From Rhodococcus rhodnii (GTDB taxonomy: Bacteria > Actinomycetota > Actinomycetes > Mycobacteriales > Pseudonocardiaceae): DNA of 64,000 nucleotides. A model generated the notes under the pieces. It was not told the DNA's origin and searched no databases. It saw only the letters and a program-made list of their open reading frames with translations. The DNA lies in NCBI GenBank assembly GCA_000720375.1, contig JOAA01000017.1:1-64000 (forward strand). Direction: 5' to 3'. The position numbers and the translations under genes were made by a program. Position 1 is the stretch's first letter; each line of letters opens with the position of its first letter. Shown piece after piece: positions 28,624-37,339 of the stretch.

Positions 28624-31512
28624 TCACTCGGACGGAACGATGTTCACTCGCCACGACACGCTCGGCACCGGGCCGGGCTGATAGCTGCAGAACGTTCCGG
28701 TCCGGATCGCTGTGTCGAGGTGGTAGCCCAGGTCGGGGTGGGTTTCGCTGATCCGGTCGATGGTGGAGCGCAACCTCCGGGTCACGTTGATCCGTGCGCG
28801 TTCGGCCGCCGATCCGTTCGGCCTGTCGCGCCCCCGCAGACCGACCGTTCGGGCGAGTTCCCTGACCAGCGCGTCCATCTCGTCCCGCGCTTTGCGGGCC
28901 CGTTCCAGGTCGTGGTACTCGGTCGCCTCGGCCAGGTCGGCGCGGAGATCACCCAGCCGCTCCTGGTACGCCGCCTTGGCCCGCGCGTCCAGGTGCGGTC
29001 CGAGGTCATTGGCCCCGTTGGGGTGGGTCTCCCCGGCCAGGTGCAGCGCGTGCGTCTCCACACCGGGCCTGGCCAACAGTCTGGCCAGGTACGCCATGCC
29101 CTTGCCGTGCCGCAGCCGGGCGGTGTTGCCTGCGTGGTCGAGCGTCCAGTAGTCGCCCTCGTGGGCCAGTACGGCGGTATCGGGGGCCACGGGCGGCTGG
29201 GGCGGTTCGAGGTCGTCGAGCCACAGCCGGGCGCCCATCCGCCGCGCGATGTCCACTGTGGAGCGTCGGTGGAGTTCGGCTTCGGCGGCGTCACCCAGCA
29301 TGGTCGCGAGCAGGCTGAGGTAGTGGGACATGGGCGTCCACACGAACAGGACCACGACGTGTGCGTACGGTCGCGCCACCGTCAGGATGTCGGCCGCGTA
29401 CTCGTCGGCACCGACGAGGTACGCCACCTCGGCGAGGCACGCGAGGCAGGCGAGCCCGCCGCGCCGGTCGATCACCGCGGGCGCGCCCTCGGCGAGCAAC
29501 TGGTCGAGCGTCAGCCGGGCGTCGGCGAGCCGGCCCATCCGGGCGGCCAGCCGTGCCGCCAGTGCCTGCCACATCGGCCGGGTCCAGTGCGGTGGTGCCG
29601 CGGCCACCGAGGCGACGAACCTGGCCTCCGCCTCCGCCGCACCGGCCGTGTCGCCCTCGGCCAGTGCGAGGCTGGCCACGAACTCGTGCCACATCGGCGT
29701 CACCCACGGCACGGCGTCGGCGCCGTCGAGCATGGTCCGGGTGATGCCCGCGGCGGCGGCGAAATCCCTTTCGAGCCAACGGAGCCGCGCGGTAGCGGTC
29801 ATGTACAGGTGATGCCACAACGGATTGCGCGTCTGGTTCACGAGCAACCCGCACTCGGCGAGCACCCGCTCGGCGGCGGCCCGCTGCCCCAGTTCCAACA
29901 GGCCCTCCACCTGTCGGAGCCGGCCCTCCGCCACGGACTCCAGGACACCGGCCCCGGCGCCGAGCTCGACCGTCTCGGCCGCGATCGCCAGCCGTTCGTG
30001 GACCGTCTCCGGCCGCCACCTGAGCGTGTCGTGCCGGGCGACCAACGCGGTCATGATCACCTCGGGCTGGTCGAGCCGACGGGCCATGGCGACCGCCTGG
30101 CCGGCGACCGCACCGTCGCCGGTGTCCACGGCAAGCCTGGCCAGCAGGCGGACACGCAACTCACTGTCGTCGCCGGGCAGTTCGGCCAGTACCCGCTCGA
30201 TGCCGCGCACCGGTGTCCAGTCGGTCTCACCCAACGGGGACTGGTGGCCGTCGGCGAGCGCCGCCCAACCGGCGGTCTCGTGGTCACCCACGGCCCTGGC
30301 CAACTCCAACGCCTGCCTCGCGGTCGCCATCGCCGCCGCCGGATCACCCGACAGCCGTTGTGCCCCGGCTAGCTCGACCAGCAGCCGCGCCCGCTTGCCG
30401 GGGTCGGTCAGCAGGGCGACGGTCCGGTGGAAGTGACCGGCTGAGGCCTCGTACGCACCGGACCGCATCGCCGCCCGCCCCGCCTCGACGCCGTACCGCA
30501 CGGCCTCCGGAACGTGGCACGCCCGACTGAAGTGGGCGGCCAACCGTGCCGGGTCATGGCCGACGACCTCCGCAGCCCGCCGGTGCAACGCAACCTCGTC
30601 GGCGGGGGACAACCGAGCCAGGATCACGTCCCGCATGAGGGTGTATGGGAACTCCACAGTGTGCGCGTCCCCTTGCACGACGACGCCGTCGTCGAACGGC
30701 AGCGCCGCCCGGACCGTCATCACCGACTTGTGCGTCATGGCGGCGACCTCACGCAGGTCGAACCGGGCGCCCAGCACGGCGCCCACCGTCAGCAGCTCCA
30801 TGGCGTCGAGGGACAGGTGGGCGAGGCGACGGTCGAGCACGTGCCGGACGGTCTCCGGAACGTGCTTACCCGGGTGGAGGGCGATCTCCGTGACGAGCGA
30901 AGGATTTCCGCCCGTGCGCCGATGCACGTGGCCGGCGTCGGACTCGCGACCGGTGAGCGCGTGCAGCAACTCGCTTGTTTCGCCCTCGCTCAACCCAGCG
31001 AGCGGGACGCGCGTGCCCAACCGGACCAGCTCGGCTGGTAGCCGGCCGTCCTCGGTCGTTCCCACCACCACGATCCGGCTGTCCCGCACCTGATGGCCGA
31101 GGAACTCCAGATACCGGAGGGAACCCACATCGGCCCAGTGCAGGTCGTCGACCACGACCAGCTGCGGCCGTTCGGCGGACGACAACAACTGGGTGAACGT
31201 GTCGAACAACCGGAACCGGTCGGTGCCCTCAGCGAACCACTCCCTGTCCACACCCGGTGTCCCGGTGACGACAGCGAACCTGCGTGCCAACTGCACCAAC
31301 GCCCAATAGGGCACCTGGTCGTTCGCCCAACACGTCGCCCACAGCACGTCGAAGCCGTCGGCGGCCTCGCTCACGTGCTGGGCGAGCGCGGTCCTACCGA
31401 TCCCAGGTTCGCCGGTGATCAGTGCGAACGCGCCCCGGCCTGCGCGTGCCTCGGACAGAAGCCCGACGAGCTGGTCCGTTTCGGCTGCCCGCCCCACGAA
31501 TCGCGCACCCAC
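28624..31512 (-). CDS. STAND-like AAA_16 ATPase with TPR-like region (regulator-type, no HTH)
   Basis: Start GTG 31512, just after GAGGAGG, gives 962 residues beginning VGARFVGRAAETDQLVGLL. The AAA_16 nucleotide-binding domain has a Walker A of the form GEPGIGRTAL, with Arg where Lys is usual, and a Walker B LVVVDDLHWAD. Residues about 330-750 are alanine-rich helical repeats like the TPR arm of MalT-type proteins. The C-terminus has the block GDYWTLDHAGNTARLRHGKGMAYLARLLARPG and ends RINVTRRLRSTIDRISETHP…TGTFCSYQP, known from actinomycete ATPase and cyclase regulators. No LuxR HTH or cyclase domain is present. The next gene starts 51 bases downstream, so they are probably cotranscribed. Confidence 0.85.
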   Translation of the reverse strand: MGARFVGRAAETDQLVGLLSEARAGRGAFALITGEPGIGRTALAQHVSEAADGFDVLWATCWANDQVPYWALVQLARRFAVVTGTPGVDREWFAEGTDRFRLFDTFTQLLSSAERPQLVVVDDLHWADVGSLRYLEFLGHQVRDSRIVVVGTTEDGRLPAELVRLGTRVPLAGLSEGETSELLHALTGRESDAGHVHRRTGGNPSLVTEIALHPGKHVPETVRHVLDRRLAHLSLDAMELLTVGAVLGARFDLREVAAMTHKSVMTVRAALPFDDGVVVQGDAHTVEFPYTLMRDVILARLSPADEVALHRRAAEVVGHDPARLAAHFSRACHVPEAVRYGVEAGRAAMRSGAYEASAGHFHRTVALLTDPGKRARLLVELAGAQRLSGDPAAAMATARQALELARAVGDHETAGWAALADGHQSPLGETDWTPVRGIERVLAELPGDDSELRVRLLARLAVDTGDGAVAGQAVAMARRLDQPEVIMTALVARHDTLRWRPETVHERLAIAAETVELGAGAGVLESVAEGRLRQVEGLLELGQRAAAERVLAECGLLVNQTRNPLWHHLYMTATARLRWLERDFAAAAGITRTMLDGADAVPWVTPMWHEFVASLALAEGDTAGAAEAEARFVASVAAAPPHWTRPMWQALAARLAARMGRLADARLTLDQLLAEGAPAVIDRRGGLACLACLAEVAYLVGADEYAADILTVARPYAHVVVLFVWTPMSHYLSLLATMLGDAAEAELHRRSTVDIARRMGARLWLDDLEPPQPPVAPDTAVLAHEGDYWTLDHAGNTARLRHGKGMAYLARLLARPGVETHALHLAGETHPNGANDLGPHLDARAKAAYQERLGDLRADLAEATEYHDLERARKARDEMDALVRELARTVGLRGRDRPNGSAAERARINVTRRLRSTIDRISETHPDLGYHLDTAIRTGTFCSYQPGPVPSVSWRVNIVPSE

Positions 31513-31898
31513 AGTCCTCCTCGCTCCGTGGTCACGGTATGGCCCAGGGGCAGCAGGCCAACTGGTCCTTCGCGCGGCCGATCGTGCGGTGTTCGAGCGG
31601 ACCTGGCACCCCACGATCGGGCCACCCACCCGGGCATGCCGAAAACGTCATCCGTGCTGATCAGACGCTGTCCATGGTGATGTCGGGCCGTCCACTCACG
31701 ACTGGCGGTGTGCCACGGCAGGATGACTGGCCGTGCTGCTGCGACTGGCAGACCTTGGTGACAGCGGCCAGCAAGAATTCCCCGAGTACGGCCACTTACC
31801 GTTGTCACCGTGCGTAGCTATGACGGAGCCCGTTACCGGCGGTGCCAGCCCAGCGCACGGCGGATTGCCGGCGATGGTGGTCCGGTAGGTTCTCGGCC
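31513..31898. other. Divergent intergenic region, no gene recognised
   Basis: These 386 bases separate the ATPase operon (minus) from the CadD-like gene (plus). They must hold both promoters. No convincing hexamers, palindromes or coding segment were recognised. Confidence 0.35.
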
Positions 31899-32504
31899 AT
31901 GGATCGGCTCGCCGGAACGGCTGCCGTGGCAGCGGGCATGTTCGCCGGAACGAACGTGGACGACCTGATTGTGCTCACGGTGCTGTTCCTGTCCTCCCGG
32001 GCCAACGGGAGCCCGCGTCGGTGGCAGATCTGGGCCGGGCAGTACGCCGGGATCGCGGTCCTTGTCCTCGTGTCCGTGGTCGCCGCACTCGGACTGACAC
32101 TCGTCCCTGACGACTGGGTCGGGCTACTTGGTCTGATCCCCGTCGCCCTCGGCGTCAAAGGGCTGATGGCAGCCATCCGCACCCGCAACGACGGCGGGGA
32201 CACCTCTGCGGCCGTGGCGTCCGGGCTGGTGTCGGTCGCGACGGTGACCATCGCCAACGGGGCCGACAACATCTCGGTCTACACCCCGGTGTTCCGCAGC
32301 ATCGGTCCCGGCCCCAGTGCCGTCACCATCATCGTGTTCGCCATCGGCGTCGCCCTGTGGTGCCTGGCAGGATCCTGGCTCGGCTCGCACAAGAAGATCA
32401 TCGAGATCGTCGAACGGTACGGGCAGTGGCTTGTTCCCGCTGTCTTCATGACGATCGGCAGCCTGATCGTCATCGAGTCCGGAGTCCTCACCAAGATCTT
32501 CTGA
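31899..32504 (+). CDS. CadD-like cadmium resistance / LysE-superfamily transporter
   Basis: The ATG at 31899 (the frame opens earlier at 31842) gives 201 residues with about six hydrophobic helices. Family features are the N-terminal GMFAGTNVDDLIVLTVLFLSSR with its paired acidic residues and TVTIANGADNISVYTPVF in the middle, which repeats the asparagine-aspartate motif. This is the CadD pattern. Known members export cadmium or related cations, but many are uncharacterised. No metal-sensing regulator is next to it, and no strong ribosome site is visible. Confidence 0.87.
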   Translation: MDRLAGTAAVAAGMFAGTNVDDLIVLTVLFLSSRANGSPRRWQIWAGQYAGIAVLVLVSVVAALGLTLVPDDWVGLLGLIPVALGVKGLMAAIRTRNDGGDTSAAVASGLVSVATVTIANGADNISVYTPVFRSIGPGPSAVTIIVFAIGVALWCLAGSWLGSHKKIIEIVERYGQWLVPAVFMTIGSLIVIESGVLTKIF

Positions 32505-32509
32505 CTGCT

Positions 32510-32542
32510 GGCCTCAAGATAGACGGCGGCTACGGAATGTGA
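32510..32542 (+). pseudogene. Possible last codons of a short-chain dehydrogenase
   Basis: Eleven codons read GLKIDGGYGM and a stop. This is the usual last turn of classical SDR proteins, which end (V)DGGY. Nothing upstream in the frame fits an SDR, since the CadD-like gene ends 5 bases before. It is likely a deletion scrap and is very short, so chance cannot be excluded. Confidence 0.3.
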
Positions 32543-32609
32543 AATCTGTGGCCAGATAGCTCCCCAACAACTGGCCGCCAGTGGGGAAGTCCAACTGCCC
32601 ACCAACACT

Positions 32610-32790
32610 TGGATTCGGTGTATGTCAGCCAGTTCGACCCGCTTCGGGAACCCCGGCGACGACACGACGAACTCGAACACGACGTCCTCGGCGAGCCAGT
32701 CGAAGAAGTGCTCGCCGTCCACATGTCCGGTGACACCTTCCTGAATGACGTCGAAGAAGGGGTCAAGTGCCTTGAAGTCCTTTTTCCTGG
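32610..32790 (-). pseudogene. SnoaL-like protein fragment
   Basis: The minus-strand frame reads KALDPFFDVIQEGVTGHVDG, then EHFFDWLAEDVVFEFVVSSPGFPKRVE. This is close to the start of SnoaL-like NTF2-fold proteins, which begin with such an EHFFD…EDVVFE…PGYP block. No start codon with a ribosome site precedes it, and the family resemblance stops after about 50 residues. It meets the plus-strand SnoaL-like gene head-to-head near 32795. Confidence 0.6.
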
Positions 32791-32812
32791 AGATGCCACG
32801 ACCACCAATGCG

Positions 32813-33229
32813 GTGTTGCCGAAGGTCGTCAGCGACTACTTCGACGCGATGAACGAATTCGACCTCGACGGGATTCTCGACACCTTGGCCGAGGACCCCT
32901 GGGTCAACGACATCCAGCGTGACTTCCGCGGCATCGAGTCCATCAGCAGGTGGCTCGAGAAGGAGATCATCGGCGACAAGGTGGTCGCCGCGGAGATCCG
33001 CCGCGTCGAACCCCACCACGCCGACATCGTGGTGACCGCGCTGATGGACGGCGAGTACGACAAGACCAACCTCCCTCCGGAGCTTGAACTGTCGTTCTAC
33101 TTCTCGCTCGCCGGCGACAAGATCAGCCGTCCCATCAACCTTCGCAATCGGCCTGGTCACTGGCATCCATTCCAGCCGGAATCAAAGAACCAAAAGGCTG
33201 CCGTGGCCAGCACACTATCGCCGAGGTAA
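32813..33229 (+). CDS. SnoaL-like (NTF2-fold) protein with a damaged or unusual start
   Basis: Residues from VLPKVVSDYFDAMNEFDLDGILDTLAEDPWVNDIQ onward, through ALMDGEYDKTNLPPELELSFYFSLAGDKI and a short RNRPG tail, fit NTF2-family proteins of about 125-130 residues. The natural N-terminus would be a few codons further left (ACG ACC ACC AAT), but there the only ATG (32793) is one base out of frame. GTG 32813 is the first usable start and gives 138 residues. The loss of the proper start coincides with the joint to the minus-strand SnoaL fragment, so expression is doubtful. Confidence 0.6.
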   Translation: MLPKVVSDYFDAMNEFDLDGILDTLAEDPWVNDIQRDFRGIESISRWLEKEIIGDKVVAAEIRRVEPHHADIVVTALMDGEYDKTNLPPELELSFYFSLAGDKISRPINLRNRPGHWHPFQPESKNQKAAVASTLSPR

Positions 33230-33234
33230 GTACT

Positions 33235-33248
33235 GCACTTCAAAGTGC
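33235..33248. promoter_or_regulatory. Palindrome upstream of the quinone reductase gene
   Basis: GCACTT-CA-AAGTGC is a perfect 6-bp inverted repeat about 80 bases before the QOR-like start. Redox-responsive HxlR and MarR proteins use such sites, but no regulator gene is adjacent. Confidence 0.4.
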
Positions 33249-33324
33249 CTGTTATTCGCAGGGAAGTTATCCGCGATCGGGAAAGTTGCGCTCTCTAGAG
33301 CACGGAACACACAGGGAGATCAAC

Positions 33325-34170
33325 ATGGTCATCGCCGTTGCCGGCGCCACCGGACACCTCGGCCGCCACGTCATCGAGGCACTGCTTGCGAAGGGCGTGC
33401 CTGCGTCCGACATCGTCGGTGTGGGTCGCCAGGTCGACAAGATCGCCGACCTCGGCATCACGGTGCGGCAGGCGTCATACGACGACCCCGACAGCCTCAA
33501 GGCCGCCTTCGCGGGCGCGGACAAGTTGCTGCTCATCTCGGGCAGCGAGGTCGGCCAGCGCGTTCCACAGCACACCAACGTCATCGAGGCGGCCAAGGAA
33601 GCAGGTGTCGGGCTGGTCGTCTACACCAGCGGACCGAAGGCCGACACCAGCGACATGAAGCTGATGGGCGAACACCTCGCCACCGAGCGGCTGCTGGGCC
33701 AGTCCGGCCTGCCACACGTGATTGTGCGCAACAACTGGTACTTCGAAAACTACGACGTCCAGCAGGCGATCGAGCACGGCCTGTTCGGAGCCGCGGGCGA
33801 CGGCAAGATCGGTATCGCTTCTCGCGCGGACTACGCCGAGGCCGCGGCGGCCGTGTTGATCGGTGAGGGACACGAAGGGCGGGTCTACGAACTGGCCGGC
33901 CCGCCGGTCACGCTCGCGGAGCTGGCCGCCGAAATCTCGCGCCACTCCGGCAAACCAGTCGCCTACAACAACCTCGGCGAGGACGACTTCCGCGCGATGT
34001 TGGTCAACGTAGGCCTGCCCGAACCAGTAGCGGCCACTTTGGCGGATGCTGACCGGGCGGCGTCGAACGGCGCGTTGGACGTGCCGCCGACGCACCTGAC
34101 GACCTTGCTGGGCCGGCCCGCCACTCCGCTGGCCGACCTGATCCGGGCCTCCCTGTCCGAAAAGGACTGA
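33325..34170 (+). CDS. NmrA-like NAD(P)H:quinone oxidoreductase (QOR2 type)
   Basis: Start ATG 33325 follows AGGGAG and gives 281 residues. The Rossmann motif is GATGHLGRHVI at residues 7-17. The sequence continues DKLLLISGSEVGQRVPQHTNVIEAAKEAGVGLVVYTS, then HLATERLL…SGLPHVIVRNNWYFENY, and ends in the usual LGRPATPLADLI. This is the QOR2/YtfG pattern of cytosolic atypical SDRs that reduce quinones with NADPH. In other bacteria such genes are often run by HxlR regulators. None is adjacent here, but four lie within 15 kb. Confidence 0.9.
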   Translation: MVIAVAGATGHLGRHVIEALLAKGVPASDIVGVGRQVDKIADLGITVRQASYDDPDSLKAAFAGADKLLLISGSEVGQRVPQHTNVIEAAKEAGVGLVVYTSGPKADTSDMKLMGEHLATERLLGQSGLPHVIVRNNWYFENYDVQQAIEHGLFGAAGDGKIGIASRADYAEAAAAVLIGEGHEGRVYELAGPPVTLAELAAEISRHSGKPVAYNNLGEDDFRAMLVNVGLPEPVAATLADADRAASNGALDVPPTHLTTLLGRPATPLADLIRASLSEKD

Positions 34171-34171
34171 T

Positions 34172-35082
34172 ACGGCATCGGGCCTCGAAGCCGTGGGACA
34201 GCGCCATTTGGCCACGGCGGAGGCTGTCGTCGATCTCGGCCCGGACGACGATGCGCCCGATCTTCGAGACAACGGCGACCCAGTCGCCTGCCGTAGCGCC
34301 GATCGCGGCGAGATCGTCGGCGCGGACCCGAAGCGCACCGTCGGGGTCGGTTTTACGCCAGGCGGGCGGACGCAGGATCTGGTTGGCGTTGTGGCTGCGG
34401 CGCTGGCCGTTGATCAGAGACAGCGGATAGTCGGGGTCGGGGCGGTCCCGCTCGGGGTCCAGGCCGGCCAGCCAGTCCAGCAGCTGCGGGATGGCGAGCT
34501 GGATGCGTTCGTTGCGAACCAAGGTCCAGATCTCGTCGTACTCGTGCCGGCTGAAGGCAAGTCCGCTGGATCGCAGGATTGTCCTTCAGTACCGGGCTGC
34601 CCCGGAACCTTGGTGGAAGCCGAGATACGAGAAGTGGGAGTGGACCTTCTTCGCCTTCGAATGGCCGGCAAACCACTTCCATCTACGCGTGGCTGTTCGA
34701 AGCTCTCGGAAAGTGTGTTCAGCGGCAGGTATCCGCCGATGTACTCGAAACCCGTGATGTCCGACCGTTCCCCGCGCGACTCGCCCCACACCGGCGCCGG
34801 CCACGAGTGCAGCGCGTTGGTGCCTGGCCGGCCGAAGTTCCCGGTCACCTCCGTTTCATCAGGGCGTGCCCGTACGCGCCACCAGAATGGTTGCCCTGGC
34901 CACCCCCGCCCACATAGGCGAACGAGCCCGGCCGTCCCTCAGCCAGATCGGCGTCGCGGACTTCCTGCAACTTGGCCGCGATCTCGGCCAACGCAGTCTC
35001 CCAGCTGACCGGCTCATGCGTGGACCTCGAGCCCGCAGTTGACGTAGCAGAGGTTGCAGGCGGTCTTGTGCCACTGGCTCAC
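34172..35082 (-). pseudogene. Molybdopterin-dependent oxidoreductase, decayed
   Basis: Pieces of one enzyme occur in the right order but in different frames. From GTG 35082 come WHKTACNLCYVNCGLEV (the iron-sulfur Cys motif) and a stop. Next are EPVSWETALAEIAAKLQEVRD and SFAYVGGGGQGNHSGGAYG. Then come TNALHSWPAPVWGESRGERSDITGFEYIGG, and finally YPLSLINGQRRSHNANQILR … ALRVRADDLAAIGA, the C-terminal dinucleotide-binding domain. A normal family member has about 700 residues, so more than half is lost to deletions. The GTG overlaps the stop of the LLM gene, so it was the third gene of that operon. Confidence 0.85.
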
Positions 35083-36137
35083 GCCGAACTCCCGATCTCG
35101 CGGACGACGGCTATCGCCCGGGCCAAAGTAGACAGTCGCGCATCCGTTGTGTCACCGGCTGGATAGAGCCGGACGGTGTCCACGCCGGCGTCGCGCCACA
35201 CTCGCAGCCGCTCGCGCACCATCGGTTCGGTGCCGATGAGCGTGGTGCCCAGCACCATCTCGTCGGTCACCAGCGCGGCCGCGCCGTCGCGGTCGCCTGC
35301 CTGCCACCGTTCGCGCACCTCGGCGGCGATCTCGGCCCAGCCCTGCCGGCTGTAGGCCTGGTTGTAGAAGTTCGTCGAGGCCGAACCCATTCCGCCAAGG
35401 CTGAACGCCAGCTCCTTCTTTCGTCCGGCCACCATCTGGCGCAATGCGTCCTCGTCGGGTGCGAACGCCACCTCCGCGCCCTGGCAGACGTCCAGATCCG
35501 CCCGGGTCCGTCCACTGCGGGCCAGTCCTTCGTCCAGGTGGGCGAAGTACGCCCCGGCCGCGCCCTCGGGCACGAAACTGGTGCCCAGCCAACCGTCGGC
35601 GGTCTCGCCGGTCAGCCGGAGCATCGCGGGCGACAGCGTGGCCAGATAGATCGGGATGGGATGGTGCGCCCGCATCGACAGGCGCATCGGCTTCGTGTCA
35701 CCGCCGGGCCGCGGGATCTGGAATTCGGTGCCGGAATAGGAGATCTTGCCGCCGTCGACAACCTGGCGCACGATTTCCACCGTCTGCCGCATCCGCGCCA
35801 GCGGCCGCGCGAACGCCACCCCGTGCAGGCCTTCGATCACCTGCGGGCCGGACGCACCCAGCCCCAGCAGGAACCGGCCCTCCGACAGGTTCGACAGGGT
35901 GATCGCCGTCTGTGCGACCGCGACCGGCGTACGCGTGCCGACCTGCATGATCCCGGAGCCGAGCAGCATCCGTTCGGTCTTGGCCGCGTAGTATCCCAGC
36001 GCTGACGGACCGTCCGAACCCCAGGCCTCGGCGACCCAGCAGATGTCCAGGCCGAGTTTCTCCGCCTCCACCACGAAATCGACCTGCTCGGACCAGCGGT
36101 CACCGGCCGACGCCTCGATCGTCGTCGCGGTGCGCAT
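35079..36137 (-). CDS. LLM-class flavin/F420-dependent oxidoreductase
   Basis: The start is ATG 36137, whose A is also the last base of the upstream stop (TGATG) and which lies 4 bases after GGAGG. The frame continues upstream only as a shadow. The 352-residue protein has AEKLGLDICWVAEAWGSDGPSALGYYAAKTERM, then LGLGASGPQVIEGLHGVAF and RMRQTVEIVRQ. It ends in the insertion-type LRVWRDAGVDTVRLYPAGD. This group resembles F420-dependent enzymes of the mycobacterial type. It is coupled to the SRPBCC gene before it and formerly to a molybdopterin enzyme after it, an arrangement that suggests a small catabolic or lipid-related module. Confidence 0.9.
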   Translation of the reverse strand: MRTATTIEASAGDRWSEQVDFVVEAEKLGLDICWVAEAWGSDGPSALGYYAAKTERMLLGSGIMQVGTRTPVAVAQTAITLSNLSEGRFLLGLGASGPQVIEGLHGVAFARPLARMRQTVEIVRQVVDGGKISYSGTEFQIPRPGGDTKPMRLSMRAHHPIPIYLATLSPAMLRLTGETADGWLGTSFVPEGAAGAYFAHLDEGLARSGRTRADLDVCQGAEVAFAPDEDALRQMVAGRKKELAFSLGGMGSASTNFYNQAYSRQGWAEIAAEVRERWQAGDRDGAAALVTDEMVLGTTLIGTEPMVRERLRVWRDAGVDTVRLYPAGDTTDARLSTLARAIAVVREIGSSA

Positions 36138-36643
36138 CACGCCTCCGCCAGTTTCTTGATCTGCTCCAGCGTGGCGCCGATGTTGCGTTCGAACTCCCGC
36201 ATCCGCACGAACACGATCTTCTGTTCCTTCTCCGGCATCCGATCGATCGCGAACGACAGCCCGGAACGGGCGGGCCCCATCTGCATCCACTCCGACAGCT
36301 GCGTGCCGCCGTCCTTCGGCTCAAGGCGAAAGCGCCAGATCGCGGTGGGGTGCTCGGGATCCTCAACCGCCCAGGCGAACACTTTCGGCGCCTCGCACTC
36401 GATCACGGTCGACGTCGTCGCCCACTCCCCGAATGCCTCGTGCTTGCTGCGGCCGACAAACCGCGCGCCCACCGCCGGGCCGGTTGCGCCGTCCAGCCAC
36501 TCGATCGAGCACAGCTCGTCGCTCATGGTCGGCATCAAGTCCACATCGGACACCACGGCCCACACCTGCTCCGGCGGGGAATCGATCCACGTCCGTACCT
36601 CCACCGTCGGTTTGTCGACGTAACGGGCACCCGTCCACTCCAT
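36137..36643 (-). CDS. SRPBCC-family (polyketide cyclase/START-like) protein
   Basis: The 168-residue protein starts from an ATG after AAAGGAGG. The START/Bet v1-like pattern is VEVRTWIDSPPEQVWAVVSDVDLMPTMSDELCSIEWLDGATGP…GARFVGRSKH, with a later GGTQLSEWMQMGP and a long C-terminal helix. These proteins hold hydrophobic ligands in a deep pocket, and many serve as cyclases or carriers. It is the first gene of an operon with the LLM oxidoreductase (stop and start overlap). A small inverted repeat, AGTT-GCTT-AACT (36678-36689), lies about 35 bases upstream and may be the operator. Confidence 0.87.
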   Translation of the reverse strand: MEWTGARYVDKPTVEVRTWIDSPPEQVWAVVSDVDLMPTMSDELCSIEWLDGATGPAVGARFVGRSKHEAFGEWATTSTVIECEAPKVFAWAVEDPEHPTAIWRFRLEPKDGGTQLSEWMQMGPARSGLSFAIDRMPEKEQKIVFVRMREFERNIGATLEQIKKLAEA

Positions 36644-36723
36644 CGAGGTCCGCCTCCTTTGTGGCTCTGACCACTAGAGTTGCTTAACTAGACTGACTAT
36701 GTCAACCCCGCTGCCATGGGCTC

Positions 36724-36965
36724 TCAGAGAGCGGCCGCGGTACGCACGCCGTGGTCGATCGCCCGTTTGGCGTCCAACTCGGCGGCGACGTCGGCTCCAC
36801 CGATCAGGTGCAGGGGTACGCCCGCGGCGGTGATCTCTCGCGCAGATCCCGGACAGGCTCCTGCCCAGCGCACACAACGACGTTGTCCACGGCGAGCACC
36901 CGATAACCATCGCGGTCGCTGACGTGCAGCCCCTCGTCGTCGATCTTTTCGTACTGGACGCGAGG
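36724..36965 (-). pseudogene. 2,4-dienoyl-CoA reductase (NADPH)-like C-terminal fragment
   Basis: Two frames on the minus strand join to one C-terminus. [39 protein letters not shown] comes first. After a shift near 36838, VPLHLIGGADVAAELDAKRAIDHGVRTAAAL and a stop follow. These are the last motifs of FadH-type flavin/iron-sulfur enzymes, which normally exceed 650 residues. Only about 75 codons remain. The 5' end is cut at about 36960, where a plus-strand CoA-ligase relic begins. Confidence 0.8.
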
Positions 36966-37250
36966 TTCGACCTCACTGGGCTGTTGCGTGCGATCGACGA
37001 GCACCGAATCGACCACCTGTTCATTGCCCCGCCCATCGCGCTCGCCTGGCGAAGAGCGACCGCGACGACAACCTTTCGGCGCAGGAGGTTCTGGATTTCG
37101 TGGCCGCCCGAGTGGCGCCATACAAGAAGATCCGGCTCGTCGAGTTCGTCGACCAGATTCCGAAGTCCCCCACGGGAAAGATCCTCCGGAAGGTGCTGCG
37201 GCAGCGCGAACAGGCCGGCCGGGAGACCACACGGATGGGAAGACGGGCGT
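36945..37250 (+). pseudogene. 4-coumarate-CoA ligase-like AMP-forming enzyme, two fragments
   Basis: The first piece reads [28 protein letters not shown], an internal segment of 4CL-type ligases. After a join near 37043 a second frame reads [36 protein letters not shown], the C-terminal lid with its catalytic Lys (PKSPTGKIL). Some 200 residues that normally separate them are missing, and so is the N-terminal half. The ligase relic faces away from the dienoyl-CoA reductase relic, and both lack 5' ends. Confidence 0.85.
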
Positions 37251-37339
37251 TGCCGCACGCTGGCCGTGGACGAGTTGGTGCGGACCAGATCGGCAAGCCG
37301 TGGTTTGCACGACGTCCCGGCAGAAGGCGTCAGAAGTCT

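Noticed and set aside
25219..30372. Plus-strand open frame of 1717 codons
   Set aside because: It is antisense to two real genes and to the gap between them. The composition (Arg, Val, Gly, His) is typical of a GC-rich shadow.
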